Shown here: piece after piece, positions 15,770 through 23,700 of the stretch
How the letters are laid out: each line of letters opens with the position of its first letter
How positions within the stretch are numbered: position 1 is the stretch's first letter
Source: Cellulomonas sp.
GTDB taxonomy: Bacteria; Actinomycetota; Actinomycetes; Actinomycetales; Cellulomonadaceae
Direction of reading: 5' to 3'
Length of the DNA: 64,000 nt
Assembly (NCBI RefSeq): GCF_015234515.1
Contig: NZ_JADGMY010000026.1
Span: 1-64,000, forward strand
Translations under genes and position numbers: made by a program
Notes under the pieces: generated by a model
What the model was told of the DNA's origin: nothing
Databases searched by the model: none
The model's input: only the letters and a program-made list of their open reading frames with translations

Positions 15770-17068
15770 ATGACGGAACCACGGGTGCTCGTCGCCGGTG
15801 GCGGGATCGGCGGGCTCGCCGTCGCGCTGACGCTCCACCAGATCGGCGTGCCGTTCACGGTGCTCGAGGGCGCGCGCGAGCTCGCGCCGCTCGGCGTGGG
15901 GATCAACCTGCAGCCCAACGCCGTGCGCGAGCTCGGCGACCTGGGCATCGGCCCCGACGTGCTCGACACGATCGGCGTGGCCGCGCGCGAGTGGGCGCTG
16001 GTCGGGCGCAACGGCAACGACATCTACAGCGAGCCGCGCGGGCTCGACGCCGGGTACCGCTGGCCGCAGTACGCGCTGCACCGCGGCCGGCTGCAGCTGC
16101 TGCTCGCGCAGACGCTCCAGGACCGCGCCGGCGCGGACGCGATCCGGCTCGGCCACCGCGTGACGGGCTACGAGACGCACGCCGACGGCACCGTCACGGC
16201 GACCGGGCAGCACCCCGACGGGACGCCCTGGCGCGAGGACGGCACCCTGCTGATCGGCGCCGACGGCATCCACTCGGCCGTCCGGGCGCAGATGCACCCC
16301 GACCAGCCGCCGATCCACTGGGGCGGCACCATGATGTGGCGCGGCACGACGCAGGCCGTGCCGGTCCGCACCGGCTCGTCGTTCGTCGGGCTCGGCTCCG
16401 CGCGGCACCGCGTCGTCGTCTACCCCATCTCCCCCGCCGACCCCGTCACCGGCCTGGCGACCGTCAACTGGATCGCCGAGCTCACGGTCGACGACACCGC
16501 CTGGCAGCGCAGCGGCTGGTTCCGGCAGGTCGGCGTCGAGGAGTTCGCGCACCACTTCGACGACTGGACGTACGACTGGCTGGACGTGCCGGACCTGCTG
16601 GCCCGCGCCGAGGTCGTCTACGAGAACCCGATGATCGACCGCGACCCGGTCCCCACCTGGCAGGACGGCCCGGTCCTGCTCGTCGGGGACGCGGCGCACG
16701 CGATGTACCCGACGGGCTCCAACGGCGCGAGTCAGGCGATCATGGACGCCCGCCACCTCGGTGCGGCGCTGCTGCGCCACGGCGTGAGCACCGACGCGCT
16801 CGCCGCGTTCGACGCGCAGCTCTGCGGGCCGATCTCGCAGCTGGTCCTGCGCAACCGGGGAGCCGGGCCGTTCGGTCTGCTCGACCTCGTCGACGAGCGG
16901 TGCGGCGGCGAGTTCGACGACATCGACGACGTCGTCCCGGAGCCCGAGCGGTCCGCGTTCATGGCCCGGTACAAGGCCGCCGCGGGCTTCGCGGTCGAGC
17001 AGCTGAACACCGCCGAGCCGACGATCCCCTCCGGAGCCCAGGTCCGCGCGCCCGTCACCGGCCGATGA
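15770..17068 (+). CDS. FAD-dependent aromatic monooxygenase (3-hydroxybenzoate 6-hydroxylase / salicylate hydroxylase type)
   Basis: A group A flavin monooxygenase of about 432 residues. The N-terminal Rossmann motif is VLVAGGGIGGLAVALTL, the DG motif is LLIGADGIHSAVR, and the GD motif is LLVGDAAHAMYPTGSNGASQ. Such enzymes hydroxylate phenolic acids using NAD(P)H and O2. 3-Hydroxybenzoate 6-hydroxylase makes gentisate, the substrate of the operon at 9.2-11.9 kb, so the gene may supply that pathway although it is 4 kb away on the other strand. The start chosen is ATG 15770, with GAGG nine bases upstream; an alternative in-frame ATG at 15755 overlaps the stop of the DUF3237 gene. The exact ring substrate is inference. 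Confidence 0.8.
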   Translation: MTEPRVLVAGGGIGGLAVALTLHQIGVPFTVLEGARELAPLGVGINLQPNAVRELGDLGIGPDVLDTIGVAAREWALVGRNGNDIYSEPRGLDAGYRWPQYALHRGRLQLLLAQTLQDRAGADAIRLGHRVTGYETHADGTVTATGQHPDGTPWREDGTLLIGADGIHSAVRAQMHPDQPPIHWGGTMMWRGTTQAVPVRTGSSFVGLGSARHRVVVYPISPADPVTGLATVNWIAELTVDDTAWQRSGWFRQVGVEEFAHHFDDWTYDWLDVPDLLARAEVVYENPMIDRDPVPTWQDGPVLLVGDAAHAMYPTGSNGASQAIMDARHLGAALLRHGVSTDALAAFDAQLCGPISQLVLRNRGAGPFGLLDLVDERCGGEFDDIDDVVPEPERSAFMARYKAAAGFAVEQLNTAEPTIPSGAQVRAPVTGR

Positions 17069-17098
17069 GTCCGCGCCTCGGGCACGGTCCGTCTCGCC

Positions 17099-17677
17099 AT
17101 GACGACGCCTGCCACGACACCCGCACCGACGCCCACCGAGCCCCCTGCCGAGCTGGATCCCCGGTACTCCTCCCCCGGCGCCGAGCCGCCTGCCTGGCCC
17201 ACCGCGCGTGACCGGCTGCAGACGGCACCCACCCTGCTGCTGTGCACGGTGCGCCCGGACGGCCGGCCGCACGCGACGCCGCTGCTGAGCGTGTGGCTCG
17301 ACGACGCGCTGTGGTTCTGCACCGGCCCGGACGAGCAGAAGGCCCGCAACCTCGCCCACGGCGCGGCCTGCCTGCTCACCGCGGCCGACTGCACGTCGGA
17401 CCGGGCCCTCGACGTGGTCGTCGAGGGCGATGCCGAGCGTGTGCGGGACGACGCGCTGCTGCGCCGGGTCGCCGACGCGTACGTCGCGCGGCACGGCGAG
17501 GAGTGGCGCTTCGAGGTCCGCGACGGGGGTTTCCACCAGGGCGACCCCGACGCGACGCCGGCGCTCGTCTTCCGCGTCGCGCCCCGGACCGTCCGCGCCT
17601 TCGTGAAGGGCGAGCCCTACAGCCAGACGCGCTGGCGGTTCGCGGCGCCCGCGGCCGCGTCCGGCCAAGGCGGCTGA
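17099..17677 (+). CDS. Pyridoxamine 5'-phosphate-oxidase-like flavin/F420-binding protein
   Basis: A 192-residue split-barrel protein. After a Pro/Thr-rich tail comes LLLCTVRPDGRPHATPLLSVWLDDALWFCTGPDEQKARNL, the classic PPOX-fold beta hairpin with cofactor-phosphate-binding region. Later residues include FHQGDPDATPALVFRVAPRTVRAF and KGEPYSQTRWRF. Such proteins bind FMN or F420 and reduce small molecules; many are uncharacterised. It lies 30 bases after the flavin monooxygenase on the same strand and may be co-transcribed. A strong hairpin follows. Confidence 0.8.
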   Translation: MTTPATTPAPTPTEPPAELDPRYSSPGAEPPAWPTARDRLQTAPTLLLCTVRPDGRPHATPLLSVWLDDALWFCTGPDEQKARNLAHGAACLLTAADCTSDRALDVVVEGDAERVRDDALLRRVADAYVARHGEEWRFEVRDGGFHQGDPDATPALVFRVAPRTVRAFVKGEPYSQTRWRFAAPAAASGQGG

Positions 17678-17695
17678 GACGTCGGCGCTGCAGGA

Positions 17696-17731
17696 TGCCG
17701 GTCGTGGTCACGTCCGTGACCTCGACCGGCA
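17696..17731. terminator. Hairpin terminator between convergent genes
   Basis: TGCCGGTCG-T-GGTCACG is followed by a two-base loop and CGTGACC-T-CGACCGGCA. This makes about 16 pairs with one T-T mismatch. It lies between the PPOX gene (ends 17677) and the FtsX-like permease (ends 17745) and can serve both strands. There is no clear T-run. Confidence 0.7.
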
Positions 17732-17744
17732 CCCTGCGGCCCTG

Positions 17745-19640
17745 CTACGCGACGGCTGTCGCCAGCCTCGTCGTGCGGCGGGCGGCCAGCGCGGTCGCGA
17801 CGAGCGCGAACACGACCACGGCCCCACTGACGATGCCGTAGGACGGCAGGTCCACCACCGGGGGCCCGTCGAGCACACCGGCGCTGACGCCGATCACCGC
17901 CGGCACCACCGCCACGGTGCCGAGCACCCAGGCTGTGACCCCGGTGACCGCCGCCTCGACGGTGGTCATCCCCATGAGCTGACGGCGGGTGGTCCCGGTG
18001 CGGTGCAGCAGCGCGAGCTCGTCGCGACGCGCCACCGTGGTCATGGCCAGCGTGCTCGCCGCACCGACCGCCACGACGCCGAGCAGCAGCAGGAGCAGCG
18101 CGACCCCGATGTCGTTCTCGCCGCCGGCCGACTGCATGGCCGTGGCGATGTGGGTCTCGGGGTCGGCCGCGGTCGCACCCAGGGCGGTGAGGGCGGCGGT
18201 GGCACCCGCCGTGTCCGCGCCGTCGGCGAGGTCGACCAGCAGGGTGTCGGGCACCACGGGCAGGCCGTGGGCCTCGGCGGTCGCCGGGCCGGTGATGATC
18301 GCCCCGACGCCCATGCCCCGCGAGTACACCGCGACGACGGTCGCGTCGACGACGTCCTCGCCGAGGCGGAGCGTGAGCGTCTCGCCCACGCCGGCACCGG
18401 ACGTGAACGCGGTGTCGCTGCTGACCGCCACGGTGTCCGGGGCGTCGATGCCGTCGAGCGAGCCCGTGACGACGTCGGGGTCGACCGCGGTGGTGCCGAC
18501 GGGCAGGACGCGCAGCGCGGCCGCCTCCCAGGCCATGGCCCCGCCCTCGGCGTCGGTGCGGACCTCACCCGGGATGTACGCGAGCGGCACGGCCGACGCG
18601 ACGCCGGGCACCGCGGCGACCTGCGCGGGCAGGTCCGGCGACGCACCCTCGGTGGGTGTCACGACGAGGTCCGCGTCGACCGCGGCGACGAACTCCTGCT
18701 GCGCGCCCTCCGAGATCGCCCGGTTGACGCTCGTCTGGACGGTCGCCGCGGCGACGACCAGGGCCAGCGGCACGACGACCGTGGTCAGCCGACGGGAGAA
18801 GCCGCGCACGTTGCGGACCGCGAGCATCGTGGCCGGACGGCCACCCGCCGGGTGCATCCGCGCCACCCGGTCGAAGATCCAGCCGACGAGCACGGGCCCG
18901 GCGAGCGCTGCCGCGCCCACCAGCATGAACGCCGACAGCGATGCCATCGCGGCCCCCATGGTGCCGGGGACGAACAGCGTCGAGAACGCCATGGCCAGAC
19001 CACCGAGGGTCATCGCCAGGGCCGTCAGCCGGCGGCCGATCCCGACCTGCCGGGCCTCGACCGCGCTCTGCTGCAACGCCGCGGTGGGATCGGTGCGGGC
19101 GGCCTCCCGGGCCCCGAGCCGGCCCACGGGCACCGCGGTGACCACGATCAGCGCGACGGCGGCCAGGACCGGCAGCGGTGAGAGCGCCGACGTGAAGTCC
19201 GGTGCGACCATCCCGCTGCTCACGAGCACGGGGTCGAGCAGGCGGGCACCGAACAGGCCCGCGATCGCCCCGAGGGGAGCGGCGACGAGCGAGACCACGC
19301 CAACCTCGAGCGTGACGGTGCGCCGCACCTGCGACGGCGTCGCACCGACGGCGCGCAGCAGCGCGAACTCCCGCCGGCGGCTGCGCAGCGCGAGGCTCAC
19401 GGTCGCCGCGACGACCATCACCACGACGACGATCAGCGTGCCGGCGTAGGAGGAGGCGAGGGAGACGAGCATGCTCCCGGAGGCCGGGTCACCGCCGGAC
19501 TGCAGGCGCGTACCCGACTCGAAGAGGACACCGGTGATCGCGAGGACCGCCGCGGCGACGGCGAGGACGACGGCGGTGCCGGCGAAGTCACCGCGGTGGG
19601 CGCGGACGCCCGTGGACGCGAGCTGCCACATCGTGCTCAC
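17745..19640 (-). CDS. FtsX-like ABC transporter permease (MacB/Bce-type)
   Basis: A 631-residue membrane protein with two FtsX-type domains, each a block of transmembrane helices with an extracytoplasmic segment between them (about residues 300-480). Family features include RRREFALLRAVGATPSQVRRTV in the first half and RRDELALLHRTGTTRRQLMGM in the second. It pairs with the ATPase upstream: the GTG start at 19640 overlaps the ATPase stop by four bases. Such two-gene systems expel or release antimicrobial peptides, lipids or lipoproteins by mechanotransmission rather than uptake. The operon promoter shares a palindrome with a two-component system at 33-35 kb, which fits a stress- or antibiotic-sensing exporter. 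An alternative start is ATG 19631. Confidence 0.87.
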   Translation of the reverse strand: MSTMWQLASTGVRAHRGDFAGTAVVLAVAAAVLAITGVLFESGTRLQSGGDPASGSMLVSLASSYAGTLIVVVVMVVAATVSLALRSRRREFALLRAVGATPSQVRRTVTLEVGVVSLVAAPLGAIAGLFGARLLDPVLVSSGMVAPDFTSALSPLPVLAAVALIVVTAVPVGRLGAREAARTDPTAALQQSAVEARQVGIGRRLTALAMTLGGLAMAFSTLFVPGTMGAAMASLSAFMLVGAAALAGPVLVGWIFDRVARMHPAGGRPATMLAVRNVRGFSRRLTTVVVPLALVVAAATVQTSVNRAISEGAQQEFVAAVDADLVVTPTEGASPDLPAQVAAVPGVASAVPLAYIPGEVRTDAEGGAMAWEAAALRVLPVGTTAVDPDVVTGSLDGIDAPDTVAVSSDTAFTSGAGVGETLTLRLGEDVVDATVVAVYSRGMGVGAIITGPATAEAHGLPVVPDTLLVDLADGADTAGATAALTALGATAADPETHIATAMQSAGGENDIGVALLLLLLGVVAVGAASTLAMTTVARRDELALLHRTGTTRRQLMGMTTVEAAVTGVTAWVLGTVAVVPAVIGVSAGVLDGPPVVDLPSYGIVSGAVVVFALVATALAARRTTRLATAVA

Positions 19641-20386
19641 CGACCCTTCGTGAGGAGGCTGGCGGTGACCTGCTCGGCCGTGGGGCGCTCGAGCCGGTCG
19701 ACGACCAGCCCGTCCGCGAGGACCACGACGCGCTCGGCGGCCGAGGCGACCTGCGCGTCGTGCGTCACGACGACGACCGTCTGCCGCAGCTCGCGGGCCG
19801 TGTCGCGCAGCACCTGGAGCACCGCGGCGCCGGTCTTGGAGTCCAGGGCGCCCGTCGGCTCGTCGGCGAAGACGACCGCGGGCCTCGTGATGAGGGCACG
19901 GGCGATCGCGACGCGCTGCGCCTGGCCGCCGGACAGCTCGCCCGGCAGCCGGTCCATGAGCTGCGGCACGCCGAGGAACTCCAGCAGCGCCGACTCCCAC
20001 GCCGTGTCCACCTTCCGGCCCGCGAGCGCCAGCGGCAGCCGGACGTTCTCGCGCGCCGTCAGGTGCCCGATGAGGTTGTACGCCTGGAAGACGAAGCCCA
20101 CGTGCTCGCGGCGGAACCGCGTGAGGTCGTCGGGCCGCAGCGTCGTGAGGTCGTGACCGCCGACGACGACCGAGCCACGGCTGGGCGTGTCGAGCCCCGC
20201 AGCGCAGTTCAGGAGCGTGGACTTGCCCGAGCCGGACTGACCGACGATCGCGGTCACGGACCCGGCGAGCAGGTCGAGGGACACCCCGCGCAGCGCGTGG
20301 ACGGGCTCGCGTGCCGGGTAGGTCTTGTGGATGTCGACGAGGCGGACGGCTGTGCTCGTCGCCTCGGCCGTGGTCTGCGTGGTCAT
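19637..20386 (-). CDS. ABC transporter ATP-binding protein (LolD/MacB/BceA type)
   Basis: A 249-residue ATPase. Walker A is GQSGSGKST, the Q-loop reads FVFQAYNLIGHLTARENV, the signature is LSGGQAQRVAIARA, Walker B is VVFADEPTGALD, and the H-loop is VVTHDAQVAS. The LolD-like EPTGALD motif and the FtsX partner place it in the MacB/Lol/Bce group. I start at MTTQTTAEAT (ATG 20386), where GGAG lies six bases upstream; longer in-frame readings run into the promoter. It is divergent from the NRPS gene at 20758, so it might export or confer immunity to that product. Confidence 0.9.
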   Translation of the reverse strand: MTTQTTAEATSTAVRLVDIHKTYPAREPVHALRGVSLDLLAGSVTAIVGQSGSGKSTLLNCAAGLDTPSRGSVVVGGHDLTTLRPDDLTRFRREHVGFVFQAYNLIGHLTARENVRLPLALAGRKVDTAWESALLEFLGVPQLMDRLPGELSGGQAQRVAIARALITRPAVVFADEPTGALDSKTGAAVLQVLRDTARELRQTVVVVTHDAQVASAAERVVVLADGLVVDRLERPTAEQVTASLLTKGR

Positions 20387-20423
20387 GATGTGCTCCGGAG
20401 GTCGAGTGGTCTTGTCGCTCTCG

Positions 20424-20438
20424 AACCTAGGAACCGGA
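20424..20438 (-). promoter_or_regulatory. Conserved -10-like block of the ABC exporter promoter (site A)
   Basis: On the plus strand this reads AACCTAGGAACCGGA, identical to 35340-35354 and nearly identical to 37804-37818. Read on the minus strand it contains TAGGTT, a plausible -10, 37 bases upstream of the ATPase start codon. No good -35 is present at the right spacing, as expected for an activator-dependent promoter. Confidence 0.6.
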
Positions 20439-20479
20439 CGGGGTGCCCATCGAGCCTCCAAAGGACGGCCCGGCGGGGT

Positions 20480-20495
20480 TCCATCCTTCGATGGA
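20480..20495. promoter_or_regulatory. Activator palindrome of the ABC exporter promoter (site A)
   Basis: TCCATC-CTTC-GATGGA is a perfect inverted repeat. Its centre is exactly 59 bp upstream of the centre of CCTAGG in the -10-like block. Sites with the same core and the same 59-bp spacing precede the sensor-kinase operon and the CPBP gene, suggesting one common regulator, most simply the NarL-type protein encoded at 33231-33920. Confidence 0.6.
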
Positions 20496-20757
20496 GGGGT
20501 CGCCGGCGGCCGCACGGGCACGTCCCGAGGCCCCTCGTCCTGACCGCGTCGCGGACCTGGCCTATCGTCGACCAGTCCCGTGACACCGTCCGGTCCCCAA
20601 CACGATCGGGGACGAATCGCCCCAAAGCGCTACAGTGACCGCCGCACCTCCGTGAACTGCGGGGTGTCACGCGCTCGCCGGCTCTGGCGGGCACCCAGGG
20701 GTGGGGGGGATCGCAGAGCGGCGCGGATCGCGCTACGGGGGTACAGGGGAGACACGC
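20496..20757. other. Leader region of the NRPS gene
   Basis: No gene is apparent here. TACAGT at 20631-20636 could be a -10 for the NRPS transcript, but no convincing -35 accompanies it. GGGGA at about 20745-20750 is the likely ribosome-binding site. The GC content and lack of codon structure indicate a long untranslated leader. Confidence 0.35.
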
Positions 20758-23700
20758 ATGGCCGTTGACGAGAGCGTGCGCGCGGCGGTGTCGACGGCTG
20801 ACGTCGAGGTGGTCCCCGGGCCGGGGGACAGCGGCAGTCCGCTGTCGTGGTTCCAGGAGCGCCTGTGGGTGCACCACCGGCGCAGCCCGCTCACCACCAG
20901 CTACAACCTGCCCCTGGTGCTGCTCGTGCGGGGCGACCTCGACGTGTCCGCGCTGGAGCGCAGCGTCGACGTCATCGTCGCGCGCCACGAGAGCCTGCGG
21001 ACCACGTACGGCGAGACGGCCACGGGCGAGCCGCGGCAGCTGGTCACGCCGCCGGGACGCGTGCACCTGCCGGTCGTCGCCGTCGACCGCGCCGAGATGC
21101 TGAAGCACCTCGACGAGCTCCTCGAGCACCGCTTCGACCTCGAGCGCGGGCCGGTGCACATCGCGCGGCTGCTGCGGCTGGCGGACGACCGGCACCTGCT
21201 GCTGCTGAACGTGCATCACATCGCCGCGGACGCCTGGTCGCTCAAGGCGGTCCTGCTGGGTGAGCTCCAGAGCGCGTACGCGGCGTTCTGCCGCGGGCAG
21301 CAGCCGGACCTGCCGCCGCTGACGGTCCAGTACCAGGACTTCGCGCGTGAGCAGCGCACCGCCGACCTGACCGACGACGTCGAGTACTGGCGCGAGACGC
21401 TCGAGGGCTACGAGGACAGCCTGGAGCTGCCCACGGTGCACGCGCGGCAGCTGCGGTCCGGCACGACCAGCGGGACCTTCGTGCACCGCTACTCCCCGGA
21501 GCTGTCCCAGGCGCTCGAGCGCTTCTCGCGGACCCACGGCTGCACGATCTTCATGACCCTGCTCGCGGCGCTCGGCGTGACGCTCAGCCGCTACACGGAC
21601 AAGGACGACCTGTGCGTCGGCACCACGACGTCCGACCGGCCGACCGTCGAGCTCGAGCCGCTGATCGGCTTCTTCGTCAACATCCTGCCGATGCGGCTGC
21701 GCATCGACGAGCAGAGCGCCGTCACCGCCCTGCTCGAGGCCGTACGGGCGCAGGTCCTGGGTGCGTTCGAGCACCCGGTGCCCTTCGAGCGGATCCTGCA
21801 GACGACCGACGTGGCGCGTCGCGGCAGCGAGAACCCGCTCGTCCCCATCGTCATGCGGCACCAGAACTTCCCCGAGACGTCGCTCGACACGCCCCTGCCC
21901 GGTGGCGTCACGTTCCGCCCGTTCCCCGAGCCGGACGAGACGGACGACGCCGTCCTGAGTCTGCTCGCGCAGGAGCACGTGCCCGCCCGCTGCGAGATCG
22001 AGCTGTCGTACACCGGCGGCGGGGACGGGCTCGCCGTCGAGGTGGTCTACGCCTCGGACCTCTACGACCGGGGTGCGGTCGAACGCCTCCTGGCCCACCA
22101 CCAGTGCGTGCTGGAGGGCATGCTCGCCGACGCGGACCGCCGCGTCCTGGAGCTGCCGCTGCTGCGCGCCTCGGACGTGGCCGAGCTGCTGGCGCGCTCC
22201 GACCAGGCACCGGTGACCCCGGCGCCCGCCTGGACCTTCGTCGAGCGCTTCGACGCGCAGGCGGAGCGGACGCCGGACGCGGTGGCGTGCTGGGACGAGC
22301 ACGGCGAGTGGAGCTACCGGGAGGTCGCCCGCCGCGCGGAGCGGGTGGCGCACGCGCTGGCCGCGCGCGGCACCGCGCCGGACGAGCTCGTGGCCGTGTG
22401 CCTGCCGCGCGGCGGCGACCTGGTCGGCACGCTGCTGGGCGTCTGGAAGGCGGGGGCGGCGTACGTGCCCCTGGACCCGGCGTACCCGGCGGCGTACCTG
22501 CAGCAGATCCTCGACGACGCGAGCCCGGGCGCCGTCGTGTGCGACACCGCACGCCAGGATCTGCTCGCGGTCGACGACGCCCGGTGCGTGCTGCTGGACC
22601 GGCTCGACGACGTCCCGCCGCACGTCCCGGGCACGTCGCCGGCCCGGCCCGTCCGGCCCGACGCGGTCGCCTACGTGATGTACACCTCGGGGTCCACCGG
22701 CACGCCCAAGGGCGTCCGCGTCCCGCACCGCCAGCTCGTCAACTGGCTGGGAGCGCTCGAGGCGAGCCTGCCGTTCGAGACCGGTGAGGTCGTGGGGCAG
22801 AAGACCACGTTCGCGTTCGCGGTCGGGGTCAAGGAGCTCTTCGCGGGCTTGCTCAACGGGTGCCCGCAGGTCGTGCTGCCCGACGCGACCGTCCGCGACA
22901 CGGCCGCGTTCGTCGACGCGCTCGCGGAGCACCACGTCAGCCGCCTCAACATCGTCCCGTCGCACCTGGCGGCCGTGATCGAGCACCTGGTGTCCAGCGG
23001 CAAGCGGCTGCCGGCGCTCCGGGTCGTCGTCACCGCCGGTGAGCCGCTGCCCCGCGCGCAGGTGCTGGGCTTCCGTGAGGTCGTCCCCGGCGCGCGGCTG
23101 CTCAACAACTACGGGTGCACCGAGCTGAACGACGTGACGTACCACGACACGGCGGGCTTCGACGGGCAGTCCGAGTTCGTGCCCATCGGCACGCCGATCG
23201 CCAACACCAGGGTCTACGTGCTCGACCGGCACGGCCGCCTGGTGCCCGACGGCGTCCCCGGGGAGCTGCACGTCGCCACCGTCGGCCTGCCCGACGGCTA
23301 CCACCGCCTCGACGCGCTGACCGCCGAGCGCTTCGTGCCGAACCCGTTCGGCACCGCGCCGAGCGACCGGCTCTACAACACCGGCGACGTCGTGCGGTAC
23401 CTGCCCGACGGGACGCTGGACTTCATCGGCCGCTGGGACTTCCAGATCAAGGTCCGCGGCTCGCGCCTCGACGTCCGCCACGTCGAGGAGGTCATGAGCG
23501 GCTTCGACGGCATCCGGGCCCGTGCCGTGGTGGGCCGGGGCGACCGGCTGGTCGCGTTCTTCACGAGCCACCCGGGCCGTGCGGTGGACGTCGCGTCGCT
23601 GCGCGCGTACCTGCAGGACCGGCTCCCGGACTTCATGGTGCCCGACGCGTTCGTCCTGCTGGAGGCCATGCCGCAGCTGCCCAACGGCAAGCTGAACCGC

